Assembly: GCA_015068065.1 (NCBI GenBank) | Contig: SVLE01000017.1 | Span: forward strand, 1-32,338 | DNA: 32,338 nt | Source of the DNA: Oscillospiraceae bacterium | GTDB taxonomy: Bacteria > Bacillota > Clostridia > Oscillospirales > Oscillospiraceae | Direction: 5' to 3' | Part shown: positions 16,443 to 23,214 of the stretch, one piece after another | Layout of the letters: the number at the start of each line of letters is the position of its first letter | Numbering within the stretch: the first letter of the stretch is position 1 | The notes under the pieces: model-generated | What the model saw: only the letters and a program-made list of their open reading frames with translations | Databases searched by the model: none | What the model was told of the DNA's origin: nothing | Program-made: the position numbers and the translations under genes

Positions 16443-16876
16443 CTCAGATCCCCCAATCGCACGTTTTTACCCAGAGAGCGGATCTTGGCCACGAAGGAGT
16501 TCATGGTCTCGGAAAACTTCACGCCCTCGGCGGCGGACACCCACTCCACGCGGGTGCGGCCGTTTTCCACGCCGATGAAGTCCAGCATGGAGAACAGGAG
16601 TGTCATTCTGCGCCGGGCGTAGTAGTTGCCGGTGGAGTAGTGGCAGTCGCCGGGGTGGCAGCCGCACAGGATCACACCGTCCGCGCCCTTTTCAAAGGCG
16701 CGCAGAATGAACATGGGATTGACACGGCAGGAGCAGGGCACGCGGATGATCTTCACATCCGCAGGATAGCTCAAGCGGCTGGAACCGGCCAGATCGGCGC
16801 CCGCGTAGCTGCACCAGTTGCAGCAGAAGGCCACGATTGTGGGGCGGAACTCTTCGTTATTCTGATTTACCGGCAT
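16430..16876 (-). CDS. FlxD/MvhD-type 2Fe-2S subunit
   Basis: This 148-residue protein matches MvhD, the small 2Fe-2S protein that hands electrons to HdrA in hydrogenase-Hdr and Flx-Hdr complexes. Conserved features are FCCNWCSYAGADLAG, RVPCSCRVNP and DGVILCGCHPGDCHY, followed by the YYARRR segment. The start at 16876 (MPVNQNN) has GGAGG ten bases ahead and overlaps the end of hdrA by ten bases. The frame extends a further 33 codons upstream, but that part lies within hdrA and does not look like the family. It is a strong marker that NADH, not hydrogen, feeds HdrA here, because no hydrogenase genes are adjacent. Confidence 0.93.
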   Translation of the reverse strand: MPVNQNNEEFRPTIVAFCCNWCSYAGADLAGSSRLSYPADVKIIRVPCSCRVNPMFILRAFEKGADGVILCGCHPGDCHYSTGNYYARRRMTLLFSMLDFIGVENGRTRVEWVSAAEGVKFSETMNSFVAKIRSLGKNVRLGDLRCKN

Positions 16877-18855
16877 ATCGCATCCACCTCCGCAATGATC
16901 TGTCTGTTGGAGAAGCCATGCAGGTCCATGGCACCGCTGGGGCAGGCCACGGTACAGGCGCCGCAGCCCTGGCACAGGGCGCTGTTGACGCTGGCCACAC
17001 GGCGCTCCTCGCGGACGCCGTGGTCGTTGACCAGACGCACCTCATAGGTGATGGCACCGTAGGGGCACACATTGGCGCAGGTGGAGCAGCCGTTACACAT
17101 CAGCTCGTCCGCCTGAGCGGTGCAGGGGTTGGTTTTCAGCTTATCCTTAGCCAGCAGGCCAATAACCTTTACAGCTGCTGCACCTGCCTGGGCCACGGTC
17201 TCGGGGATGTCCTTGGGACCCTGGCAAACACCGGACAGGAATACGCCGGCCGTGGGGGACTCCACCGGGCGCAGCTTGGGGTGAGCCTCGGTGAGGAAGT
17301 TGTTGGTGTCGATGCTGGCGGTGAGCATGGTGGCAATCTTGCGCACATCGGGGTTGGGCTCGATGGCGGTGGCCAGCACCACCATGTCGGCCTTCTTCAG
17401 AATCTGCTTGTTGTCCAGCAGATCCACGCCATGCACCAACAGGGAACCGTCGGGCTGGGGAGCAACCTTGCCTACCTGACCCTTGATATAGTTCACGCCG
17501 TAATCTTCCACCGCGCGGCGGTAGAACTCGTCAAAGTTCTTACCGGGGGTACGCACGTCGATGTAGAACACAGTCACGTTCACATCGGGATACTTGTCCC
17601 GGATGAGCATGGCGTGCTTGGCGGTGTACATGCAGCAGATTTTGGAGCAGTAGGGCTTGCCACGCTCGTCGGAGCAGCGGCTGCCCACGCACTGGATGAA
17701 CACGATCTCCTTGGGGGCCTTGCCGTCGGACAGGCGCTCCAGATGGCCCTTGGTGGGGCCGGCAGCATTCATGATGCGCTCCAGTTCCAGAGAGGTGATG
17801 ACGTCCTTGCTCTGGCCGTAGGCATACTCGCCGTACTGGTCCAGCTTGATGGTGTCAAATCCGGTGGCCACCACGATGGCACCGTAAGTTTCGGTGATGA
17901 TCTCGTCCTGCTGCTTGTAGTCGATGGCGCCGGCCTGACACACGGCGGCGCACACGCCGCACTTGCCGGTCTTAAACTTGATGCAGCTTTCCGTGTCGAT
18001 GACGGGAACGTTGGGGATGGCCTGAGCGAAGGGGGTGTAGATGGCGGAGCGGGTGTTCAGGCCGCGGTTGAACTCGTTGGCGGTCTTACGGGAGGGGCAC
18101 TTTTCCTGGCACACGCCGCAGCCGGTGCATTTGGTCATGTCCACCATGCGGGCCTTTTTGCGGATATCCACGGTAAAGTTGCCCACGAAGCCGGAGACCC
18201 TCTCCACTTCGCTGTATGTATGGATGGTGATGTTCTCGTGAGCGGCGGCTTCCACCATCTTGGGGGTCAGAATACAGGCAGAGCAGTCCAGGGTGGGGAA
18301 GGTCTTGTCCAGCTGAGACATTCTGCCGCCGATGGAGGGAGTCTTTTCCACGATGTCCACCTTGTAGCCCGCGTCGGCGATGTCGATAGCGGTCTGGATG
18401 CCTGCGATACCGCCGCCGATGACCAGTGCACGCTTGGTCACGGCGCTCTCGCCAGCCTGCAGGGGAGTGTTCAGATGGACCTTGGCCACCGCCGCACGCA
18501 TGAGGATGACGGCCTTTTCCGTAGCCTCGGTCATATCCTTGTGGATCCAGGAGCAGTGCTCACGCAGGTTGGCGATCTCCACCATATAGGGGTTCAGGCC
18601 GCAGCGCTCGGCGGCCTTGCGGAAGGTGGCCTCGTGCATTCTGGGGGAGCAGGAGCACACCACAATGCCGGTCAGGCCTTTTTCCGCGATGGCGGCGGCG
18701 ATGCGGGACTGGCCCGCCTCGGAGCACATATAGGGATAGTCTTCTGCGTGGCAGACGCCCGGCTCCTTCAGAGCCATTTCCGCCACTTTCTTTACATCCA
18801 CCGTTGCGGCGATATTACTTCCGCAATGGCAGACAAAAACACCGATTTTCTGCAA
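16867..18855 (-). CDS. hdrA: HdrA-like electron-bifurcating flavoprotein subunit
   Basis: This 662-residue protein has the full HdrA layout. It opens with an N-terminal FVCHCG domain, then a FAD-binding fold (VIGGGIAGIQTAI from about 145) and the GGRMSQLDKTFPTLDCSACILTPKM region. A CTGCGVCQEKCP cluster, further Cys near 290-306 and a thioredoxin-reductase-like part follow. The C-terminus has two 4Fe-4S sites (CNGCSTCANVCP, CQGCGACTVACP). HdrA holds the bifurcating flavin in known Hdr complexes. I chose TTG 18855 as start, giving MQKIGVFVCHCG. The GGAGG at 18864-18868 is eight bases from it, whereas the alternative GTG at 18864 overlaps the ribosome site. Confidence 0.95.
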   Translation of the reverse strand: MQKIGVFVCHCGSNIAATVDVKKVAEMALKEPGVCHAEDYPYMCSEAGQSRIAAAIAEKGLTGIVVCSCSPRMHEATFRKAAERCGLNPYMVEIANLREHCSWIHKDMTEATEKAVILMRAAVAKVHLNTPLQAGESAVTKRALVIGGGIAGIQTAIDIADAGYKVDIVEKTPSIGGRMSQLDKTFPTLDCSACILTPKMVEAAAHENITIHTYSEVERVSGFVGNFTVDIRKKARMVDMTKCTGCGVCQEKCPSRKTANEFNRGLNTRSAIYTPFAQAIPNVPVIDTESCIKFKTGKCGVCAAVCQAGAIDYKQQDEIITETYGAIVVATGFDTIKLDQYGEYAYGQSKDVITSLELERIMNAAGPTKGHLERLSDGKAPKEIVFIQCVGSRCSDERGKPYCSKICCMYTAKHAMLIRDKYPDVNVTVFYIDVRTPGKNFDEFYRRAVEDYGVNYIKGQVGKVAPQPDGSLLVHGVDLLDNKQILKKADMVVLATAIEPNPDVRKIATMLTASIDTNNFLTEAHPKLRPVESPTAGVFLSGVCQGPKDIPETVAQAGAAAVKVIGLLAKDKLKTNPCTAQADELMCNGCSTCANVCPYGAITYEVRLVNDHGVREERRVASVNSALCQGCGACTVACPSGAMDLHGFSNRQIIAEVDAICR

Positions 18856-18860
18856 AACGC

Positions 18861-19241
18861 TCACCTCCGGTACTTTCTGAACGCGCTCATCAGCAGCTGC
18901 TGAGGCGTTTCTTCGTCCAGCAGAGCGGGCACCTCGTCAGGGGAGAGGTAGGTCTGACCCCGCTGACGCAGCACAAGCTGCCGGGCCGCATCAATGAGCT
19001 TGCCGGGCTTGACGCCACGGGGGCAGCGCTCCACGCAGGCAAAGCAGCTCAGGCACTTGTAGAGGGATTTGGAGGCGGTCAGCGCCTCAATGTCATCCCG
19101 CTGAATATAAGACACGAACTGGTGGGGCTTGATGTCCATCTCGTTGAAGGAGGGGCAGGAGGCGGAGCACTTGCCGCACTTCATGCACTTGAGGGGGTTG
19201 ACACCGCTGATCTCGGCGATCAGCTCAGACTGCTTGCTCAT
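18861..19241 (-). CDS. hdrC: HdrC-like iron-sulfur subunit
   Basis: This 126-residue protein has two 4Fe-4S motifs (Cys19/22/25/29 and Cys63/66/69/73) and the KPHQFVSYIQ segment between them, typical of HdrC. It moves electrons from HdrA to HdrB. It overlaps hdrB by four bases (ATGA), a sign of coupled translation, and it ends just ahead of the hdrA start. It has no transmembrane segment, unlike HdrE/DsrM types, so the complex is cytoplasmic. Confidence 0.93.
   Translation of the reverse strand: MSKQSELIAEISGVNPLKCMKCGKCSASCPSFNEMDIKPHQFVSYIQRDDIEALTASKSLYKCLSCFACVERCPRGVKPGKLIDAARQLVLRQRGQTYLSPDEVPALLDEETPQQLLMSAFRKYRR
18864..18868 (-). promoter_or_regulatory. Ribosome site that decides the hdrA start
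   Basis: GGAGG overlaps an in-frame GTG at 18864 and so cannot serve it. It is eight bases from the TTG at 18855, which gives the family-typical N-terminus. Confidence 0.7.
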
Positions 19242-20023
19242 TTGTCCTCCTCCTTAATGCCAAGGGCTTCGGCCAATAGCTCGGTGAAGTAGACCACCGG
19301 CAGCTTGCCGCTCTTGGCCAGATTGTATTTGCACAGGGGGCAGGCGGTAACCAGGCACTCTGCCTGGAAACCGGCGGCACTTTCCGTAATGCGGTCACAC
19401 AGGCTGTTGGCCAGATCCGGGTCCTTGAGAGATATGTACCCGCCGCAGCATTCGTTGCGGTAGGGGTAGAGGACTGGCTCGGCACCCAGAGCGCGAATGA
19501 AGTCTTCCAGAATGGTGGGGTCCTCAGGATCGTCAAAGGCCATCACGCTGCTGGGACGCAGCAGCAGGCATCCGTAGTAGGCACCGATCTTGCGGCCGGT
19601 CAGGGGATTGACAACTTTCTTTTTCAGCTCGTCAAAGCCCACGACATCCCGCAGGACCTCCAGATAATGGAGGACCCTGGTCTCGCCGCAGTAGGGCTTG
19701 TCCAAACCCATATAATTGTTGGCACGGGTTTGGATGTCCGGCACATTGGCCATGTCATCGTTCACCCGCTTGAGCACGTGATAGCAGGCGGAGCACACGG
19801 CGACCAGATCCTGACCGTGCTCCTTGGCGTCGTTCAGTGCTCGGACAGAAGGCAGCTTGCTGGCGATTTCGTCGCTGCCCAACGGGTAGACGCCGCCGCA
19901 GCACTGCCAGTCTTTGATCTCGTCCAACTCAAAACCAAGAGCCAGAGCGCACTGTCTGGCCCAGCGGTCCAGATCCTTTGCCTTATTGCGCAGGGTGCAT
20001 CCGGGATAATAGCTGTATTTCAT
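19238..20023 (-). CDS. hdrB: HdrB-like subunit with two CCG domains
   Basis: This 261-residue protein carries two full cysteine-rich CCG motifs. The first is Cys9, Cys41-Cys42, Cys77, Cys80 (YPGC, WQCCGG, CSAC). The second reads YYGC, ECCGGY and CPLC. In methanogens these bind noncubane 4Fe-4S clusters that split a disulfide. All ligand Cys are kept, so the cluster chemistry is probably active. No coenzyme M or B is expected in a clostridium, so the partner is unknown: an unidentified disulfide, or direct transfer to the FrdB-like subunit. It starts 21 bases after the dehydrogenase gene. Confidence 0.94.
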   Translation of the reverse strand: MKYSYYPGCTLRNKAKDLDRWARQCALALGFELDEIKDWQCCGGVYPLGSDEIASKLPSVRALNDAKEHGQDLVAVCSACYHVLKRVNDDMANVPDIQTRANNYMGLDKPYCGETRVLHYLEVLRDVVGFDELKKKVVNPLTGRKIGAYYGCLLLRPSSVMAFDDPEDPTILEDFIRALGAEPVLYPYRNECCGGYISLKDPDLANSLCDRITESAAGFQAECLVTACPLCKYNLAKSGKLPVVYFTELLAEALGIKEEDK

Positions 20024-20044
20024 GGCTGATCCCTTCCTTACAGT

Positions 20045-20992
20045 TTAAATATTCAGGCCCTTGATAACTTCTTTCAGAGCATTGGCACTGGCCTGCAGTT
20101 TTTCAATCTCCTCGTCGGTCAGATCCACCGGCAGTTTGCCCTTGATGCCATCGGGACCCAGAATGGTCAGAGTGCTGATACACACATCCTCGATGCCATA
20201 CTCACCGTGCATCATGGAGGAAACGGTGGCTACGCTGTCATAGGCAGATACCAGCAGAGAGCAGATCTTCTTTACAGAAGCGGAGACGGCGTAGAAGGTG
20301 GCGCCCTTTTTGGCAATGATCTCGCCGCCGGACTTCTGGACATAACGCAGAGTATCTTCCGGATCAAAGGGGGTGTTGACAACGCCGCGCCGAATCATCA
20401 GATCCTCGAAGTCACGCAGTTGGCATCCGGAGACGTCGGCGCAGGACCAGGGAATGAAAGAGCTATCGCCGTGCTCACCAAAGACGTAAGCATGGATGTT
20501 CTGCTGAGCAATCTTCAGGTGATCGGCCAGATCGAAGCGCAGACGGGAGGTGTCCAGAATGGTGCCGGAGCCGATGATCTGGTGCTCAGGCAGACCGGAG
20601 ATTTTAGTGAACACATAGGTCATAATGTCAACGGGATTGCTGACAATGACATACAGTGCGTTGGGGGCAACGGAAACAATTTTTGGAGCGATATCCTTGA
20701 GAATATTTACATTGGTCTGAGCCAGTTCGATGCGGCTCTGGCCGGGCTTGCGTCCGATGCCGGAGGTGATGATCACGATATCGGAATCGGCGGCATCGGC
20801 ATAGTCGCCGGCAATGACGGAGATGGGCTCGCGGAAGCTGGTGCCCTGAACGATGTCCATGACCTCGCCCTCGGCCTTATCCTTGTTGATATCAATCAGC
20901 ACGATGTCGGATACGATATCTTCCAGAGACAGCGTATACGCAATGGTTGCACCTACGTTTCCGGCACCGATGATAGTTACTTTTCGATTCAT
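20045..20992 (-). CDS. LDH-fold dehydrogenase with malate-type specificity residue
   Basis: This 315-residue NAD-dependent protein is built like L-lactate dehydrogenase (IIGAGNVGAT, VLIDIN with Asp34 for NAD, GSGTILDTSRLR, YVFGEHGDSS). At the substrate-specificity position before KPG, lactate dehydrogenases carry Gln (NQKPGETR). Here it is Arg81 (IGRKPGQSR), as in malate dehydrogenases (RKPGxxR). It heads an operon with fumarase and fumarate reductase. I infer malate dehydrogenase, reducing oxaloacetate with NADH; automatic annotation would probably say lactate dehydrogenase. The ribosome site is a modest AAAAGGGG. The promoter carries Rex-like sites. Confidence 0.85.
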   Translation of the reverse strand: MNRKVTIIGAGNVGATIAYTLSLEDIVSDIVLIDINKDKAEGEVMDIVQGTSFREPISVIAGDYADAADSDIVIITSGIGRKPGQSRIELAQTNVNILKDIAPKIVSVAPNALYVIVSNPVDIMTYVFTKISGLPEHQIIGSGTILDTSRLRFDLADHLKIAQQNIHAYVFGEHGDSSFIPWSCADVSGCQLRDFEDLMIRRGVVNTPFDPEDTLRYVQKSGGEIIAKKGATFYAVSASVKKICSLLVSAYDSVATVSSMMHGEYGIEDVCISTLTILGPDGIKGKLPVDLTDEEIEKLQASANALKEVIKGLNI

Positions 20993-21031
20993 AAAATGAC
21001 CCCTTTTCCTAATAAAGCATGTGATGCGAAA

Positions 21032-21049
21032 TGGTTATTTCTTTAACAA
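21032..21049 (-). promoter_or_regulatory. Rex-like operator, downstream copy
   Basis: On the minus strand this reads TTGTTAAAGAAATAACCA. The left half matches the clostridial Rex half-site TTGTTAA exactly, and the right half (ATAACCA versus TTAACAA) matches at five of seven positions. It lies just after the predicted transcription start. Confidence 0.55.
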
Positions 21050-21058
21050 ACACTTTTT

Positions 21059-21086
21059 ATTATAGTTATATTCTTAACAAAAACAA
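21059..21086 (-). promoter_or_regulatory. Promoter of the mdh-hdr-flx-frd-fum operon
   Basis: On the minus strand, TTGTTT (21081-21086), 16 bases and a perfect TATAAT (21059-21064) precede the first gene by about 60 bases. No other gene lies between this and the tRNA. The stretch 21087-21286 holds only AT-rich sequence and a small GGCGG/CCGCC hairpin at 21192-21206. Confidence 0.55.
21063..21080 (-). promoter_or_regulatory. Rex-like operator, promoter copy
   Basis: On the minus strand this reads TTGTTAAGAATATAACTA. The left half is an exact TTGTTAA, and the right half matches the inverted half-site at five of seven. It fills the spacer between the -35 and -10 boxes, where a bound repressor would block RNA polymerase. 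Its centre is 31 bases from the other copy, three helical turns. Confidence 0.6.
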
Positions 21087-21286
21087 GGGATAGAATAGAA
21101 AATAGGGGTATAAATCTTAAGGGTTGTTTGGGGAAATTTTGTATAATTTGTCAAAAAGGCGGGTGGCGTCGGTTTTTCGGCAGAAAAAGCAGGCGGACGA
21201 ACCGCCAAAAGATGGGGGCAGTCACTTGGCAATCATGGTTTACTTGCCGTATTCGACGCAGAAAAAGAAGATGGGGAAGATAAAAA

Positions 21287-21322
21287 ATGTCGCCGCAAGC
21301 GATATGACACTTGCGGCGACAT
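21287..21322 (-). terminator. Intrinsic terminator of tRNA-Leu
   Basis: The 13-base arms (ATGTCGCCGCAAG and complement) have a 10-base loop. On the minus strand a run of six T follows. It begins right at the tRNA CCA end. Confidence 0.9.
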
Positions 21323-21405
21323 GGTGCGCCTGAAGGGACTCGAACCCACACGCTGAAAGCACGAGAACCTAAATCTCGCATGTCTACCAATTCCATCACA
21401 GGCGC
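21322..21405 (-). tRNA. tRNA-Leu(UAG)
   Basis: The cloverleaf is complete on the minus strand. The acceptor stem is GCGCCTG/CAGGCGC with discriminator A and an encoded CCA. The D-arm contains TTGGTAGAC. The anticodon stem CGAGA/TCTCG encloses the loop TTTAGGT, giving anticodon UAG (21369-21371). A long class II variable arm fits leucine, and the T-arm reads GGGTTCGAGTCCC. It reads CUA, with wobble to other CUN codons. Its own promoter and terminator flank it. Confidence 0.96.
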
Positions 21406-21434
21406 ATGTTCACGTGACGGGTGATGCAGCATTT

Positions 21435-21463
21435 ATGATACAGGAACGGGGTGGAAAAGTCAA
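21435..21463 (-). promoter_or_regulatory. Promoter of tRNA-Leu
   Basis: On the minus strand, TTGACT (21458-21463), a 17-base spacer and TATCAT (21435-21440) lie about 30 bases before the tRNA 5' end. Confidence 0.75.
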
Positions 21464-21578
21464 CCGATGAGCGAAGAACCGCAACAAAAGCGACAAACGG
21501 TTATATCGGGTGGAAAAGGACTTAATTAAAGAGAGAAAAGGAGAATTCGCAGACAAATGTCGAAAAAACAGGGACGGA

Positions 21579-21613
21579 ATACCACCATAGAGGTACAGAA
21601 TTCATGGTATATT
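21579..21613 (+). promoter_or_regulatory. Extended -10 promoter and inverted repeat before the XRE gene
   Basis: TGGTATATT (21605-21613) is an extended -10 without a clear -35. ATACCA (21579-21584) and TGGTAT (21605-21610) are inverted arms 20 bases apart. The right arm overlaps the -10, a possible self-repression site. Confidence 0.35.
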
Positions 21614-21665
21614 TTGTGAGAAAGAGTCGTGCGGCACATGTGATGTGAGAAAGGGGGGAGAGGCG

Positions 21666-21869
21666 ATGAAATATCTGGTCGGGGATACGCGGTACGAAAA
21701 AGGGGTGAGTCTGCGCTGTCTTGCGCAGCGGGCAAGGATCACCAGGAGCTATCTTCAGCGGATTGAGGCGGGAGAGGCAAGGCCCTCTTTAGAGATTATG
21801 GTGCGTATTGCCAATGCCCTTGAAAGCCCTTTGGAAGCACTGTATCGGGAAGAGGAATGCAGAGACTGA
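21666..21869 (+). CDS. Small XRE-family helix-turn-helix regulator
   Basis: This 67-residue protein is almost entirely one XRE/Cro-type domain. It reads SLRCLAQRARITRSYLQRIEAGEARPSL in two blocks, followed by LEIMVRIANALESPLEALY. Start ATG 21666 has GGGGGGAGAGG just ahead. An ATG at 21645 is in frame but less well placed. The target is unknown, and autoregulation is possible because an inverted repeat overlaps its promoter. A second small gene follows after 29 bases, probably on the same transcript. This stretch is more AT-rich than its neighbours. Confidence 0.8.
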   Translation: MKYLVGDTRYEKGVSLRCLAQRARITRSYLQRIEAGEARPSLEIMVRIANALESPLEALYREEECRD

Positions 21870-21898
21870 GAAAGAACACAGGATAAAAGGAGAAGAAC

Positions 21899-22132
21899 AT
21901 GAAAAGCGAGCGGTTGGAAAAAGAAACAAAAAAGGGCAAAAGCCAGCAAGCGTATGAGGACGCAGGCATAAACCCGGAACTGGACTGGATGATCCGTGCC
22001 GGAATCACAGATGGCAGAAGGTGCAGAGATTATGCTACCAGAGAGGAGACTGCGCTTATGATCGCGGCGGCTCTCCGGTATTGGACAAGCTGTGTATTCA
22101 GAATGCTAGACGGAGAACCGGGGGAAATATGA
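21899..22132 (+). CDS. 77-residue protein with a single SLH-like motif
   Basis: This small protein has a clear ribosome site (AAAGGAG) seven bases before the ATG and a terminator just after its stop. The first 20 residues are charged and Lys/Glu-rich. Residues 29-62 (LDWMIRAGITDGRRCRDYATREETALMI and on) resemble the segment seen in S-layer-homology-like tails of clostridial and phage amidases (AxxxGITDGxxPxDxATREExAxMxxRA). There is no signal peptide, so a wall-binding role is not evident. It is co-transcribed with an XRE regulator. The function is unknown, and the motif likeness is from memory of the family. Confidence 0.65.
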   Translation: MKSERLEKETKKGKSQQAYEDAGINPELDWMIRAGITDGRRCRDYATREETALMIAAALRYWTSCVFRMLDGEPGEI

Positions 22133-22139
22133 GTACATC

Positions 22140-22181
22140 AAAGGCACAGGACCGTGAGTATAGGTCCTGTGCCTTTATGTA
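22140..22181 (+). terminator. Intrinsic terminator after the XRE/SLH-like gene pair
   Basis: A 14-base stem (AAAGGCACAGGACC and complement) with a 9-base loop is followed by TTTATGTATG. It lies between two convergent units and could also act weakly for the LysR gene. Confidence 0.85.
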
Positions 22182-22198
22182 TGTGCCGAGGGATGAAC

Positions 22199-23092
22199 TT
22201 AAAGTCCGGAGTAAGGCATATAATCCAACGTCAGCACATACTCACGGAAATCCAGCGCGGCCCGACCCATATAGCGTTTGGGATTCCAGATAATAGCAAT
22301 AGGACGGGGGGGACAGTCGGACAGGGGAATGAAGTGGTTATTGTTTCCCAGAAGGCCGGCGATATGGCCGCTTTGGGTGGTCAACGCCACACCGAAGCCT
22401 GCTTCGATCAGCTGGCCGCGCAGCATATAGTCGCACTCGAGGGCGGCATGATATTGGATCCCGGCTGTGCGGAACAGATCATCACAGTATTTGCGGAAGG
22501 GGAGAGAGGGGGGAAGGTTGATAAAATTCTCGTCACGGATCTCATTCAAGGTGATGCTGTCCCGTGCGGACAAGGGGTGATCTTTGGAAACGCAGAGGAA
22601 AAGCGGTTCTTCCCGGATGACTTGATATTCCAGCCCGGAAAGAGACAAATCATCCGTTCCGGTGATGGCAAAGTCTACCTCCATGTCCAGCAACATGCGA
22701 CGAAACTGGTCAGGGGTGCTGTTCAGCTGGCGGATGGAGTAGTCGCGAAACCGGTCCTGAAAGCCGCGTACAAGTCCGGCCCAGACCAGCGCATTGCCTG
22801 TGGTCAGAGAAATGCGGCGCTCTCCTTTTTCTCGATAGTCCTCGATATAGGCCCGCCCGTTTTCCAGCGCACCCAGCGCCTGAGAAACGTATTCCAGATA
22901 CTTTGTGCCCGCTTCGCTCAGCTGCAGTGTACGGCCTACTCTGTTAAACAATTTGATACCCAACTGCTTTTCCAGATTGATAATGGTGTTGCTCAGAGTT
23001 GTTTGGGAAATATACAGCTTTTCCGCGGTGCGGGTCAGATGTCCGTTGGCGGCCAGTTCGTGGAAATATTGAAGCTGCTGTAACGTGACCAT
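22199..23092 (-). CDS. LysR-family transcriptional regulator
   Basis: This 297-residue protein has the LysR winged helix at 1-60 (LQQLQYFHELAANGHLTRTA, then LYISQTTLSNTIINLEKQLG and LFNRVGRTLQLSEAG). The two-lobed effector-binding domain runs from about 90 to the end (FAITGTDDL, EEPLFLCVSKDHPL, GQLIEAGFGVALTT). AGGAGG precedes the ATG. It diverges from the CoA-transferase/SDR genes with about 120 bases between, so it most likely controls them in response to their substrate or product. The effector is not predictable. Confidence 0.95.
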   Translation of the reverse strand: MVTLQQLQYFHELAANGHLTRTAEKLYISQTTLSNTIINLEKQLGIKLFNRVGRTLQLSEAGTKYLEYVSQALGALENGRAYIEDYREKGERRISLTTGNALVWAGLVRGFQDRFRDYSIRQLNSTPDQFRRMLLDMEVDFAITGTDDLSLSGLEYQVIREEPLFLCVSKDHPLSARDSITLNEIRDENFINLPPSLPFRKYCDDLFRTAGIQYHAALECDYMLRGQLIEAGFGVALTTQSGHIAGLLGNNNHFIPLSDCPPRPIAIIWNPKRYMGRAALDFREYVLTLDYMPYSGL

Positions 23093-23116
23093 GGCGCCCT
23101 CCTGAAAACATTTAAA

Positions 23117-23143
23117 ATTATGAATGTATTATACTGAGATTAT
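23117..23143. promoter_or_regulatory. Three ATTAT boxes in 11-base steps
   Basis: ATTAT occurs at 23117, 23128 and 23139, exactly 11 bases apart and so on one face of the helix. The middle copy holds the minus-strand TATAAT (23128-23133) that can serve the LysR gene. It is a candidate LysR operator. Confidence 0.4.
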
Positions 23144-23146
23144 GCG

Positions 23147-23176
23147 TTGTTTTTTTTCTTTTGTCAATGGTATACT
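23147..23176 (+). promoter_or_regulatory. Promoter of the CoA-transferase/SDR genes
   Basis: TTGTTT (23147-23152), 18 bases, then TATACT (23171-23176) preceded by TGG, an extended -10. Confidence 0.6.
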
Positions 23177-23214
23177 AAAAATGACTTAATACGTCAAAGA
23201 TTGGGAGGATGACA

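Noticed and set aside
20045-20992. Plain L-lactate dehydrogenase call
   Set aside because: The specificity residue is Arg instead of Gln, and the operon makes succinate. LDH remains the fold, not the preferred function.
21124-21432. Small open frames on both strands across the tRNA region
   Set aside because: They run through the tRNA and its terminator and have no ribosome site or family likeness.
21322-22132. Integrative element at tRNA-Leu
   Set aside because: No integrase gene and no repeat of the tRNA 3' end were seen. The small genes lie on the 5' side of the tRNA.
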